Under the pieces are notes generated by a model that did not search any database, was not told where the DNA came from, and saw nothing but the letters and a program-made list of their open reading frames with translations. The position numbers were made by a program, and so were the translations under genes. A stretch of 64,000 bases of DNA from Romboutsia lituseburensis. Lineage in GTDB: Bacteria > Bacillota > Clostridia > Peptostreptococcales > Peptostreptococcaceae. Below, in pieces: positions 9,517 through 19,097 of this stretch (its first letter is position 1; each line of letters starts with the position of its first letter). The DNA is taken from NCBI RefSeq assembly GCF_024723825.1, contig NZ_JANQBQ010000001.1, positions 1,984,001 through 2,048,000 of the forward strand, written 5' to 3'.

Positions 9517-10914
9517 TTATGCTTTAGCTTTTACTACTTTTGGAGCGGCATGTATACATTCCCCATGTACATCATGTAAAGCTTCCATTAAACCTTCAGA
9601 TAATGTTGGATGAGCGTGTATTACATCTCCTACTTGCTCTACTGTTAATCCTAAATGTATTGCAAGGGATAATTCTGTTAATAGATCTGTAGCATGAGGG
9701 CCTACAATAGATGCCCCTACTATCTTATCTTCACTATCAGCAAGCACTTTTATAAATCCTTGGAAGTGACCTATAGCTTGAGCTTTACCTAATCCTCTAA
9801 ATTCAAACTTACCTACGTTGTATTCTACACCTTCTGCTTCTAATTGCTTTTCAGTTTTTCCAACTGCTGCTACTTCTGGTTCTGTATATACACATCTTGG
9901 TACTGCAGTATAATCAACAACTTTATTTTTTCCAAAAGCGTTTTCTACCGCTACTACACCTTCTTTAGAAGCAACATGTGCTAAGAATGGAGTATCTATT
10001 AAATCTCCTATTGCATATATACCTTCTACATTAGTTTGTAAGTTTTTATCTACTACAACCTTACCTCTATTAAGTTCTATACCTATTTCTTCTACCCCAG
10101 AACCTACAAGATTTGGCTTTCTACCTATTGCCAGTAATACATATTGTGTTTTTATCTCTTTTCCATTTGAAAGTGTAGTTACTACTTCGTCTCCTACTAC
10201 TTCACATTTCTCTATTCCACTATCTGTTAACACTTTAATTTTATCCTTTTTGAACTGTCTATGCAACTGTTTTGCAACATCTTTGTCTTCAAAAGCTAAT
10301 ATTTGATCGCCTCTATTAACTATAGTCACTTCAGTTCCTAAAGCTCTTAAAAATTGACCAATTTCACACCCTATAACTCCGCCACCAATTATAAGCATAG
10401 ACTTAGGTAATTCTTCTAATCCTAGTACTTCATCACTAGTTATTACTCTTTTTTTATCATATGGGAACATAGGAAGCACTACAGGAACAGATCCATTAGC
10501 TAATATTATTTTATCAGCATTTATGATTTCTTTTGTCCCATCTTCTTTAGTTACTTCTATAGTATTTTTATCTACTAATTTTCCGAATCCATTAACTAAT
10601 TTTACGCCTCTTTTTTCAAATAAAAATTCTATTCCACCTATTAACTGACTAACTATCTTATCTTTTCTATCCATTATAGCCTTAAAATTAGGTTTAACTT
10701 CGCCTTCTATATCTATTCCAAAGTCTTTAGCTTCGTTTATATTCATTAACATTGAAGAAGATGCTAATAATGCTTTAGTTGGTATACAACCTACATTTAA
10801 GCAAGTTCCTCCTACTCTTCTTTTTTCTACAACTGTCACTTCTGCACCAAGCATGGCAGCTTTTATAGCTGCAACGTATCCACCTGGTCCGCCCCCGATA
10901 ACTGCTATTTTCAT
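9517..10914 (-). CDS. lpdA: Dihydrolipoamide dehydrogenase (L protein)
   Basis: 465 residues from the chosen start. An in-frame ATG 15 nt upstream (10929) exists, but the GGGGGAAAAA ribosome-binding site lies inside that extension, so the ATG at 10914 (MKIAVIGGGPGG) is the better start. FAD site GGGPGG at 7-12, redox disulfide C38/C43 in GGTCLNVGC, NAD site GGGVIGCEIG, and the C-terminal catalytic HAHPTLSEG are all present, so it should be active. It reoxidises dihydrolipoyl groups with NAD+; the only lipoyl carrier seen here is the GcvH of the same cluster. No N-terminal lipoyl domain is fused to it. Confidence 0.95.
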   Translation of the reverse strand: MKIAVIGGGPGGYVAAIKAAMLGAEVTVVEKRRVGGTCLNVGCIPTKALLASSSMLMNINEAKDFGIDIEGEVKPNFKAIMDRKDKIVSQLIGGIEFLFEKRGVKLVNGFGKLVDKNTIEVTKEDGTKEIINADKIILANGSVPVVLPMFPYDKKRVITSDEVLGLEELPKSMLIIGGGVIGCEIGQFLRALGTEVTIVNRGDQILAFEDKDVAKQLHRQFKKDKIKVLTDSGIEKCEVVGDEVVTTLSNGKEIKTQYVLLAIGRKPNLVGSGVEEIGIELNRGKVVVDKNLQTNVEGIYAIGDLIDTPFLAHVASKEGVVAVENAFGKNKVVDYTAVPRCVYTEPEVAAVGKTEKQLEAEGVEYNVGKFEFRGLGKAQAIGHFQGFIKVLADSEDKIVGASIVGPHATDLLTELSLAIHLGLTVEQVGDVIHAHPTLSEGLMEALHDVHGECIHAAPKVVKAKA

Positions 10915-10952
10915 ATGTTTTTCCCCCATTTGTATGTAATAAAATCTATATC

Positions 10953-10992
10953 TATCCTATTACTTAAATTAATAAATTTAAGTAATAGGATA
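10953..10992. other. Perfect 17-bp inverted repeat between metF and lpdA
   Basis: Arms 10953-10969 and 10976-10992 are exact complements with a 6-nt loop. No U tract follows on the minus strand (GATATAGATTTT), so an intercistronic processing or stability hairpin is more likely than a strong terminator. Confidence 0.75.
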
Positions 10993-11029
10993 TTAAAGTC
11001 TAAATTGTATTTTAATTTATATTTATATT

Positions 11030-11911
11030 TTATAATCCTGCTGCATCTAATATAGCAGGAACGTTTTCTTCAGCCCCTATTGCCATTATGTGAACTCCAT
11101 CACATAAGTCTTCATCTATTAATTGTCTAATAAATTCTCCAGCCATTTTTATACCTTCTGATACCCAGTTTTCTTTTCCTGCAGCTCTAAGTCTTTCTAT
11201 TTGATCATCTGGAACAAATATACCTGGAACATTTGCAGTCATGAATTTAGCCATTCCTGGAGATTTTAAAGGTACTATACCAGCTAGTATCTTACAGTCC
11301 ATATCTTTAGTTAATTTTCTAAATTCTCTCATGTGCTCTATATCATAAACAGCTTGAGTTTGGAAGAATTTAGCACCAGCTGCTATTTTCTTTCTCATTT
11401 TTAATAATTGTACTTCTATTGGAGCATACTCTGGAGTTACTGATGCTCCTAAGTAAAACTCTGGAGAACCTTTTAATTGATTTCCAACTAAGTCAGTCCC
11501 TTTCATTAATGTTTCAGCAGTTTGAAGTATACCAACAACATCTAAGTCAAATACTCCTTTAGCTTGTGGATGGTCTCCAACTACTGTATGGTCACCTGTT
11601 AAAGCTAGCATATTATTTATTCCAAATACACCAGCAGATAACATTTCACCTTGTATTGCTATTCTATTTCTATCTCTTCCAGTCATTTGTATAACCGGTT
11701 CTAATCCTACATCTTTTAATAACTTGCAAGTAGCAAGTGAAGTTGTTCTCATTACTGCAGATTGGAAGTCTGTTACGTTTGCTGCATGAACTCTCCCTAC
11801 TAATGGTTTTGCACACTCTATTAAGTGAGATAAGTCAGTTCCTTTTGGAGGTGCCATTTCAGTAGTTACTGCAAATTTTCCGCTTTCTAGTGTTTCTCTT
11901 AATAAGCTCAT
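11030..11911 (-). CDS. metF: 5,10-methylenetetrahydrofolate reductase
   Basis: 293 residues. It reduces methylene-THF to methyl-THF, the last step of the methyl branch before AcsE. TIM-barrel MTHFR family: FAVTTEMAPPKGTDLSHL at the N-terminus holds the catalytic glutamate region, and ALTGDH near residue 103 and AKFFQTQAVYD near residue 180 are typical. It lies 31 nt downstream of metV, its usual partner; in acetogens the MetFV pair forms the functional reductase. Ribosome-binding site AAAAGGGGGATTTTTTA. Confidence 0.95.
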   Translation of the reverse strand: MSLLRETLESGKFAVTTEMAPPKGTDLSHLIECAKPLVGRVHAANVTDFQSAVMRTTSLATCKLLKDVGLEPVIQMTGRDRNRIAIQGEMLSAGVFGINNMLALTGDHTVVGDHPQAKGVFDLDVVGILQTAETLMKGTDLVGNQLKGSPEFYLGASVTPEYAPIEVQLLKMRKKIAAGAKFFQTQAVYDIEHMREFRKLTKDMDCKILAGIVPLKSPGMAKFMTANVPGIFVPDDQIERLRAAGKENWVSEGIKMAGEFIRQLIDEDLCDGVHIMAIGAEENVPAILDAAGL

Positions 11912-11942
11912 TAAAAAATCCCCCTTTTAACCTTTTATAAGC

Positions 11943-12620
11943 TTAAGCTTGTGCTGTAGCTTCTTCTTCTTTTTTCTTTGTATTTAAATGTCTTGGATTA
12001 TTTTGTTTAGAATAATCCTTCATAGGTCTTATTTCTATCATGTTTTCTAATTGATCTATGTCTTTTAATCTTTCATATATCATTATCCATGCACAGTCAT
12101 TTTCTGGGCTTATTTCACACTTACCATTTTTAGCTCCACCACATGCACCATTTATTAATCCTTTAGCACACATAGTTACTGGACATATTCCTCCTGTCCA
12201 TCCAAGTTCACATTCTCCACAAGCCTTACAAGACTCTTCGAATTCTCCAACTCTCTTTGTTTCCCCGATAAACATAGTGTTGTTAGCTGGATAAACTGGT
12301 AATTTTTTCACATTTTTAACTATTGTTTGTGTTCCATCTCCACAAGCTAAAGATAAAAGAGCATCTGCTTCTTTTAATTCTTCTTTTAAAACTTTTAAGT
12401 CTTTTTTAGACTTTAAAAGGTTACATGCTGGGTCTAATAATGTATATCCTAAAACAGTTTTACCTTCTGCTTCTAAAGCTTCTTTCATTTTAAGAACTTC
12501 TTCTTCTCCACCACTCTTACAAGTAGCAGCACATTGATTACAACCAACTAAAACAACTTTCTCAGCATCTTTTAAAAATCCTAAGATTTCTTGCATTGGT
12601 TTATTTTCAGAAATTATCAT
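11943..12620 (-). CDS. metV: MetV, zinc/iron-sulfur partner of MTHFR
   Basis: 225 residues, MTHFR_C domain. Many cysteines are in place: CNQCAATC near residues 26-33, then CKACGECELGW, CPVTMC and a later CGGAKNGKCE stretch. These fit the MetV family, which binds metal or Fe-S and supports electron delivery to MetF. The C-terminus is lysine/glutamate-rich and probably disordered. It sits between folD (27 nt) and metF (31 nt). Confidence 0.93.
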   Translation of the reverse strand: MIISENKPMQEILGFLKDAEKVVLVGCNQCAATCKSGGEEEVLKMKEALEAEGKTVLGYTLLDPACNLLKSKKDLKVLKEELKEADALLSLACGDGTQTIVKNVKKLPVYPANNTMFIGETKRVGEFEESCKACGECELGWTGGICPVTMCAKGLINGACGGAKNGKCEISPENDCAWIMIYERLKDIDQLENMIEIRPMKDYSKQNNPRHLNTKKKEEEATAQA

Positions 12621-12647
12621 CCCTATTCCCCCCTAAAACTTTATCTC

Positions 12648-13520
12648 TTATTTGTTGTTTTGTAACTTACAAGCTTTAACTACATGTTTAGCAAGTATAG
12701 ATGTAGTTACAGAACCTACGCCTGCAGGAACTGGAGTTATCATAGATACTTTATCAAGTACTGCATCAGTATCAACGTCTCCACATAATTTCCCTTCTTC
12801 ATCTACATTTATACCAACATCTATAACAACTGCTCCTTCTTTTACGAAGTCTTCTTTAACCATTTTAGCTCTACCTACTGCCGCTACTAAAACATCAGCT
12901 TCAGATGTTACCTTAGCTAAATCTTTAGTTCTAGAGTGACATATAGTTACTGTAGCATTTTCATTTAATAAAAGCATCGCTGCTGGTTTTCCAACTACCA
13001 TACTTCTTCCAAGTACAGCTACTTTAGATCCACTTAATGCTACATTATAGTGTTTTAATATTTCAACTACTGCAGTTGGTGTACATGGAGGGAATCCTGT
13101 TTTATCACCTTCCATAACTTTAGCAGAGTTTATTGGGCTGAAACTATCTACGTCTTTTTCTGGTGCTATTATATATTTTATAGCTTCTTCATCTAATTGC
13201 TTTGGAAGAGGTCTAAAGCATAATATACCATTAACATTAGTATCTTCATTTAATCCTTTTAATGTTTTAACGTACTCTTCTTGAGTTACATCTTCTGGTA
13301 ATTCTACAACTTGTGTTTGTATTCCTGTACTTTCGCATCTCTTTAATGCTCCTCTTTCATAAGCTAAGTCACTTCCATTAGCTCCAACTCTTAATATAGC
13401 TAATTTAGGATTTATTCCCTCTTTAACTAATTCATTAACTTCTTTTATTAAAGTTTCGCTTATTTGATCTGCTACTGGTTTTCCTTTTATTATTTGTCCT
13501 TTAGTTGCAGTTACTTCCAT
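12648..13520 (-). CDS. folD: Methylene-THF dehydrogenase / methenyl-THF cyclohydrolase
   Basis: 290 residues, normal for FolD. It interconverts methenyl- and methylene-THF with NAD(P)H. Typical motifs: the GANGSDLAYERGALKRCE region (substrate side), PLPKQLDEEAIKYIIAPEKDVD near residue 104, GRSMVVGKP for the nucleotide fold, and PVPAGVGSVTTSIL at the C-terminus. A separate cyclohydrolase (fchA) is encoded next door, so FolD here may act mainly as dehydrogenase. Ribosome-binding site GGGGGCGTTGAAACA. Confidence 0.96.
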   Translation of the reverse strand: MEVTATKGQIIKGKPVADQISETLIKEVNELVKEGINPKLAILRVGANGSDLAYERGALKRCESTGIQTQVVELPEDVTQEEYVKTLKGLNEDTNVNGILCFRPLPKQLDEEAIKYIIAPEKDVDSFSPINSAKVMEGDKTGFPPCTPTAVVEILKHYNVALSGSKVAVLGRSMVVGKPAAMLLLNENATVTICHSRTKDLAKVTSEADVLVAAVGRAKMVKEDFVKEGAVVIDVGINVDEEGKLCGDVDTDAVLDKVSMITPVPAGVGSVTTSILAKHVVKACKLQNNK

Positions 13521-13621
13521 TGTTTCAACGCCCCCTAAAAATTATTTTTATTTATAAAAAATTTATATAATATATACCTAAAAGGTATTTGTTTTCTTCG
13601 TTAATATAACTTACTAAAATA

Positions 13622-14254
13622 TTACTTACCTAAAGCTTTTTCAACTTTAGCATAAACTTCATCACAGATTTTAACACCTTCTTCTACTAGACTGTCTATT
13701 TCTGTTTTTACTTTATTAACATACTCTTGATCTTTTATAGAATTTATATTGATAACAACATTTAATTGTCCACTAAGTATAGCTGCCCTTAAACATTGAA
13801 CTCCAACACCTACATCACTTATAGCTAACTTCGAACCTTTATCTACTAAGTCCTCATGTAGCTTTATTGCATCATAGCAAACTCTTACTATGTTTATAGG
13901 TACTTCACAAGCTACCTTTAATGCATTTTCCATAGTTTCCTCTTTTGTCTTCTTTTCTTCCTCTGTTGATGTTGGAAGACCATAAGCTTTTGAAAGAGGT
14001 AGGAAATTTTCTGCATCTTCGTCTATCATATTTAATAATTTTTCTTCTATCTTTCCTGCCTTAGCAAGTATTTCTTTTACGCTTTCTTCATATTCAGCGT
14101 ATTTTTTCTTTCCTATAGTTAAGTTGCATACCATACTGCCTAAAGCCATACCTATAGATCCAACTAGAGCTGCTGCTCCACCGCCACCAGGTACTGCTGC
14201 TTTTGAAGCTAATACTTCTACAAACTCAACACAAGTTTTTTGAGATATCTTCAT
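13622..14254 (-). CDS. fchA: Methenyl-THF cyclohydrolase, cyclodeaminase family
   Basis: 210 residues, formiminotransferase-cyclodeaminase fold. PGGGGAAALVGSIGMALGSMVCNLT near residues 22-46 is the family hallmark. In acetogens this enzyme makes methenyl-THF from formyl-THF, between fhs and folD, which is its position here. It is followed by a 101-nt AT-rich gap to folD holding only a short palindrome. Confidence 0.93.
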   Translation of the reverse strand: MKISQKTCVEFVEVLASKAAVPGGGGAAALVGSIGMALGSMVCNLTIGKKKYAEYEESVKEILAKAGKIEEKLLNMIDEDAENFLPLSKAYGLPTSTEEEKKTKEETMENALKVACEVPINIVRVCYDAIKLHEDLVDKGSKLAISDVGVGVQCLRAAILSGQLNVVININSIKDQEYVNKVKTEIDSLVEEGVKICDEVYAKVEKALGK

Positions 14255-14297
14255 TATTTTTCCCCCTTGGATAATCTGAAGGTATTATATTATGTAT

Positions 14298-14331
14298 ACA
14301 GTAGGGTATAGATATATCTACACTCTACTGT
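14298..14331. other. Imperfect hairpin between fhs and fchA
   Basis: Arms ACAGTAG (14298-14304) and CTACTGT (14325-14331) enclose a further TAGATATATCTA palindrome. The T run lies on the plus-strand side, so it would not end minus-strand transcription cleanly. Probably an intercistronic hairpin. Confidence 0.5.
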
Positions 14332-14346
14332 TTTTTAATTTATTTA

Positions 14347-16023
14347 TTAGAATAATCCTGAAATTACTCCATTTTCATCTACATCTATTTTTTCAGCTGC
14401 TGGAACTTTTGGAAGTCCTGGCATCTTCATTATTTCTCCAGTAAGAGCAACTATAAATCCAGCACCAGCTGAAACAGTTAATTGTCTTACTGTTATTCTA
14501 AATCCTGTTGGTCTTCCTAATTTAGTTTGATCATCAGTTAAAGAATATTGAGTCTTAGCCATACATATTGGCATATTTCCAAATCCTAAACCTTCTAATC
14601 TATCTAATTCTTTTTTAGCTTGTGGAGTAAAGTCTACACCATCAGCTCCGTATATCTTAGTAGCTATAGCATTTATTTTTTCTGCTATAGTTAAATCATC
14701 TTCGTAGCAGAATTGGAATTCATTTGGTTGGCTAGTTAATCTCACGATTTCCTTAGCTACTTCAATTCCACCTTCTCCACCTTTTGCCCAAACTTGAGAT
14801 AATGCAACATTAACCCCTAGTTCTTGACATTTTTGTCTTACTAAGTTAACTTCTGCTTCAGTATCAGTTGGGAATTCATTTATAGCAACTACTGCTGGTA
14901 ATTTATATACTTGAGTTATATTTTCAACATGCTTTAATAAGTTTGGAAGTCCAGCTTCTAAAGCTTCTAAGTTTTCATTATTTAATTGATCTTTTGGTAC
15001 TCCACCATTGTATTTTAATGCTCTTACAGTAGCAACTATTATAACAGCATCTGGCTTTAAGTCTGCCATTCTACATTTTATATCTAGGAATTTTTCTGCA
15101 CCAAGATCTGCACCAAATCCACCTTCTGTTACTACATAGTCAGCAAAATGCATTGCCATTCTTGTAGCTATAACTGAGTTGCAACCATGAGCTATATTTG
15201 CAAATGGTCCACCATGAACAAATGCTGGTGTTCCTTCTAATGTTTGAACTAAATTTGGTTTTAAAGCATCTTTTAATAATGCTGCCATAGCTCCATTAGC
15301 TTTTAATTGCTCTGCAGTTACAGGCTCTCCTTGGAAGTTGTATCCAACTATTATTCTTCCTAATCTAGCTTTTAAATCAGTTATATCACTTGCTAAACAG
15401 AAAGCAGCCATTACTTCTGATGCAACTGTTATATCAAATCCATCTTCTCTAACTACACCATCTGCTCTTGCGCCTAAGCCATCAACAACATTTCTTAGTT
15501 GTCTATCGTTCATATCAACGCATCTTCTCCAAGTTATAGTTCTAGAATCTATTCCTAATGTATTTCCTTGGTGTATATGGTTATCAAGCATAGCAGCTAA
15601 TAAGTTATTAGCAGCTCCTATAGCATGGAAGTCTCCTGTAAAGTGTAAGTTTATATCTTCCATAGGAACAACTTGTGCATACCCTCCACCAGCTGCTCCA
15701 CCTTTAACACCAAATACAGGTCCTAAAGAAGGTTCTCTTAGTGCAACTAATACATTTTCTCCTAACTTAGATAATCCATCAGCTACACCTATAGTAGTAG
15801 TAGTTTTTCCTTCTCCTGCTGGAGTTGGGTTTATTGCTGTAGTTAATATTAACTTAGCTTTTTTACCACCATTATCTCTTTTTAATAGGTTGTAATCAAC
15901 TTTAGCTTTATATTTTCCATATAACTCTATGTCATCTTCACCTAAACCTAGCTTTTTAGCTATCTCTCTTATATCTTGAGGTTGAGCCTCTTGTGCTATT
16001 TCTATATCAGATTTGAATCCCAT
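14347..16023 (-). CDS. fhs: Formate-tetrahydrofolate ligase
   Basis: 558 residues, normal for the family. It makes 10-formyl-THF from formate, ATP and THF, the entry step of the methyl branch. The nucleotide loop [13 protein letters not shown] is at about residues 67-79, with [21 protein letters not shown]-type family sequence just after. The ribosome-binding site is TAGGAGGAG, unlike the GGGGG sites of most of its neighbours. Flanked by hairpins on both sides. No formate dehydrogenase gene is in the window to supply its formate. Confidence 0.97.
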   Translation of the reverse strand: MGFKSDIEIAQEAQPQDIREIAKKLGLGEDDIELYGKYKAKVDYNLLKRDNGGKKAKLILTTAINPTPAGEGKTTTTIGVADGLSKLGENVLVALREPSLGPVFGVKGGAAGGGYAQVVPMEDINLHFTGDFHAIGAANNLLAAMLDNHIHQGNTLGIDSRTITWRRCVDMNDRQLRNVVDGLGARADGVVREDGFDITVASEVMAAFCLASDITDLKARLGRIIVGYNFQGEPVTAEQLKANGAMAALLKDALKPNLVQTLEGTPAFVHGGPFANIAHGCNSVIATRMAMHFADYVVTEGGFGADLGAEKFLDIKCRMADLKPDAVIIVATVRALKYNGGVPKDQLNNENLEALEAGLPNLLKHVENITQVYKLPAVVAINEFPTDTEAEVNLVRQKCQELGVNVALSQVWAKGGEGGIEVAKEIVRLTSQPNEFQFCYEDDLTIAEKINAIATKIYGADGVDFTPQAKKELDRLEGLGFGNMPICMAKTQYSLTDDQTKLGRPTGFRITVRQLTVSAGAGFIVALTGEIMKMPGLPKVPAAEKIDVDENGVISGLF

Positions 16024-16125
16024 ACTTGAATCTCCTCCTAAAAATTAAATATTTAAATAAATTTATATGACACTATGTATATCTATTATATTTTTGGAAA
16101 TACTTGATATGTAATAGTGTTTATT

Positions 16126-16159
16126 AAGCCAACCATCAAGGTTAGTTGATGGTCAGCTT
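16126..16159. other. Hairpin between cooC and fhs
   Basis: Arms 16126-16139 and 16146-16159 match at 12 of 14 positions with a 6-nt loop. There is no U tract on the minus strand. It belongs to the set of intercistronic hairpins in this cluster. Confidence 0.55.
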
Positions 16160-16171
16160 ATTAACTTTTAA

Positions 16172-16951
16172 TTACAAGTTTTGCAATTGCATTAATTTTT
16201 GCTGAATTGACTTAACTTGCCCTCTTGTTTCTTCACTTGTGTCATATGGAGATTTGTTCGCTCTGTCTGAATTTATAACATCCTGGTTGTAATAAATAAA
16301 ACCTAATGATTCTCCATCTTCTAGATTAGAGATTATAAATTCTTCATCCTCTTTATTTCTAATTTTATTACCTACAACAAATACTTTTTTGACACCTATA
16401 TCATTCCCTAGCTTTTTAACTTTTCTATAAGTTTGTAGACTTCTTTCACCTGGCTCAACAACTACTATAAATGCATCTACACCTGAAGCAGTTCCTCTAC
16501 CTAAGTGTTCAATTCCTGCTTCCATATCCATAACAACTACATCTTTATTTTGTAGTATTAGGTGAGAGCATAATCTTTTTAATAATACGTGTTCTGGGCA
16601 AACACACCCAGATCCACCTGAATCTACTGTTCCTAAAGTAAGTAGTCTGACACCATTATATTCTTTACAATAATTTTCTGGAATATCATCTACTTTTGGA
16701 TTCATTTTGAACATTTTCCCAAATGATCCCACTGATGCAGCAGTTCTATCAGATACTAATTTTTTCATTTCTGATATTGGAACTATTGAATCATATACCT
16801 CTCTAGGGAAACCTAGTGCTAAAGCTAAATTTGCATCAGGATCGGCGTCTACAGCAACAACTCTATACCCGTCTTCAGCAAACATTCTAGATAACATTGA
16901 AGAAAAAGTCGTTTTACCTACTCCGCCTTTACCAGTTATTGCTATTTTCAT
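16172..16951 (-). CDS. cooC: CODH nickel-insertion accessory ATPase
   Basis: 259 residues. Deviant Walker A GKGGVGKTTFSS at 8-19, VDADPDANLALALGF switch region, and a CVC pair (GSGCVCPEH near residue 115) that in CooC dimers binds nickel or zinc. VVMDMEAGIEHLGRGTA is the Walker B part. It lies directly downstream of cooS, so it most likely matures the CODH C-cluster. It is a paralogue of the acsF copy at 8684-9454. Its ribosome-binding site (AAAAGGTGG) is not of the GGGGG type. Confidence 0.93.
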   Translation of the reverse strand: MKIAITGKGGVGKTTFSSMLSRMFAEDGYRVVAVDADPDANLALALGFPREVYDSIVPISEMKKLVSDRTAASVGSFGKMFKMNPKVDDIPENYCKEYNGVRLLTLGTVDSGGSGCVCPEHVLLKRLCSHLILQNKDVVVMDMEAGIEHLGRGTASGVDAFIVVVEPGERSLQTYRKVKKLGNDIGVKKVFVVGNKIRNKEDEEFIISNLEDGESLGFIYYNQDVINSDRANKSPYDTSEETRGQVKSIQQKLMQLQNL

Positions 16952-17177
16952 ATTATACCACCTTTTGTCATCTTCAACCGTATTAAAGTTGATTATTTTT
17001 ATGTTTTGCCTTATTTTTTTATCTTTTTTGTTTATATTTAAGCATTCTACTTTAAACTGTTAAATTTTTGTTTTTTTATACGCAAATAAAACTATAGTTA
17101 GTTCTTCTGGAACTCATTTTGTTCAATACTAACTTTTCAAAGTAGTATGCATAGTTTACTTAATTTCTATTTAATTT

Positions 17178-19097
17178 CTAAGCTTCTGCATCAGCCATCA
17201 TTTTTTCTTCTACTAATTTTTCAAAGTGAACACGTTTTTTCTCTATGTCGCTTATTATAGTAGCTGCTAATTCATGACAGTTTTCATTAACTGTAAATTT
17301 AGCTCCAACTTTTTCTTCTAGCTCTCCACATAGTATTTCAACTGCTCTTGATGACCCTGTTACTGGAGGCATTATACCTAAGTATGTATCTATACCAGAT
17401 GCAACAACATAACAACCTATAGCTACTGCCTTTTCAGACATCCACTCTGGAGCTATACCAACTGCTGGTATATCACACATATCCATATCTAAATAATTAG
17501 CTACTGCTGCAACAGTTTCTAATATACGGCTTATATCAACACAAGATCCCATGTGTAAAACTGGTGGAATACCAACTAATTGACAAACTGTTGCTAAGCC
17601 TTTACCAGCATATTTTTGAGCTGCATCTTCATCCATTAATCCAAATTTAGCTGCTGCTTGAGCTCCACATCCTGTAGAAACAACTATGATATCATTTTTA
17701 ATTAATTCTTTCATTATAGTTACATGAGCTTCATTTGAAACACCTTTAGCATTGTTACATCCAACAACTGCTGCTGCTCCTCTTAATACTCCTGATTTTA
17801 AACAGTCTACTAATGGCTTAACTGTTCCTGCAGGATCTATTTGAGAGTTTACAACATTATCTAGTTTATTGATTACTGCTTCAACACTAAATCCAACTGT
17901 AGCTGCTGATTTTAGTTCTGGTATAAGAACTTTTTCTTTATTTCTATTTTTAAAGTTTAATACTGCTTCTTTTACTATTTTCTTAGCATCTTCATATGCA
18001 TTTTCTTCTGTAAATTCTATATATGTTGATCCTGTTATTTTTGCTTTTGGAGAAGTTGTTACGAATTTTGTATGGTAGCAATCAGCAACTTTTGCTAATG
18101 CTGGGAATATACATTGAACATCAACTATCATAGCTTCAACAGCGCCAGTTACTAAAGCAAGTTCTTGTTGGTGGAAATCTCCTGCGATTTTAACACCATG
18201 TCTCATAGTAACCTCGTTACCTGTACAGCACATACCAGCTAAGTTTATACCGTCAGCTCCTACCTCTTTAGCTAACTCTAATAACTCTGAATCTTCTGCT
18301 GCTAAAACTATCATTTCTGATAATGAAGGCTCATGTCCATGTAGTAATATATTTACTTTACTTTCCTCTAATACAGCTAGGTTAGCTTCTGTTCTTCTTG
18401 GTGTTGGAGTTCCAAATAGGATATCACTTAAACGTGTTCCCATCATAGATCCACACCATCCATCAGCTAATGATGTTCTTAATGATAAGTGAATTAAACT
18501 GTCTATGTCAGCCGTACACCCTATATGAGTTGAATGCATTATTGTAGCTATTTCTCTATCTATAGCTCTAGGTTCTATTGCGTATTGTTTCCAAACTTCT
18601 TGTCTCTTTTTAGGAGCATATTTTAAAAATCTTGATACGCCATGTGGTTTACCAAACTCCATTAATGCTATATCAGCAACTTCATGAGCTATATCATAGA
18701 TATCTCTATCTTCTGTTTCTACATCCCAATCCTTTGCTAATGCTATTAATTTTGCTTCGTCTCTTATTTTATAGTTACCATCTCTACTTGATAGTGCTAA
18801 TGTATGAGCTATATCCCTTGCATGGTCAGAGTGAGCTGCTGTTCCTCCAGCAACCATTCTCGCAAAGTTTCTACCTACTATAACATGCTCGTCTGCTCCA
18901 CATAACCCTCTAGGAGTTTTTGGACTTATTCTACATGGCCCCATTCCACATATTCTACAGCAGTTACCTTGAAGACCAAATCCACACTGAGACTTGAATC
19001 CCAATTTTCTATCATACATTGTCTCTACGCCATCTTTTTCAGCCTTATCTAACAAGACACGGCTATTTAAATCGATAGTTAACATTTTTTTATCCAT
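17178..19097 (-). CDS. cooS: Ni-CO dehydrogenase catalytic subunit
   Basis: 639 residues, CooS/AcsA family. It reduces CO2 to CO for AcsB. Cluster-binding sequence is intact: QCGFGLQGNCCRICGMGPC near residues 37-55 (D and B clusters), THIGCTADIDSLIH and GWCGSMMGT around 190-220, and then VDVQC, VVGCNNAKG, VSTGCGAQAA and HMGSCVDISR for the C-cluster. The start ATG follows AAGGGGATAGGAAT. It is the first gene of the cluster, with a 380-nt upstream region. It would be called acsA if shown to be in the ACS complex. Confidence 0.96.
   Translation of the reverse strand: MDKKMLTIDLNSRVLLDKAEKDGVETMYDRKLGFKSQCGFGLQGNCCRICGMGPCRISPKTPRGLCGADEHVIVGRNFARMVAGGTAAHSDHARDIAHTLALSSRDGNYKIRDEAKLIALAKDWDVETEDRDIYDIAHEVADIALMEFGKPHGVSRFLKYAPKKRQEVWKQYAIEPRAIDREIATIMHSTHIGCTADIDSLIHLSLRTSLADGWCGSMMGTRLSDILFGTPTPRRTEANLAVLEESKVNILLHGHEPSLSEMIVLAAEDSELLELAKEVGADGINLAGMCCTGNEVTMRHGVKIAGDFHQQELALVTGAVEAMIVDVQCIFPALAKVADCYHTKFVTTSPKAKITGSTYIEFTEENAYEDAKKIVKEAVLNFKNRNKEKVLIPELKSAATVGFSVEAVINKLDNVVNSQIDPAGTVKPLVDCLKSGVLRGAAAVVGCNNAKGVSNEAHVTIMKELIKNDIIVVSTGCGAQAAAKFGLMDEDAAQKYAGKGLATVCQLVGIPPVLHMGSCVDISRILETVAAVANYLDMDMCDIPAVGIAPEWMSEKAVAIGCYVVASGIDTYLGIMPPVTGSSRAVEILCGELEEKVGAKFTVNENCHELAATIISDIEKKRVHFEKLVEEKMMADAEA

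Noticed and set aside
10915-10929. Upstream start for lpdA
   Set aside because: The extra residues would be coded by the GGGGGAAAAA ribosome-binding site itself.
15338-15895. Long plus-strand open frame of 185 codons inside fhs
   Set aside because: Mirror of a highly conserved gene with biased codons; the peptide is Pro/Ser/Thr-rich and resembles no family.
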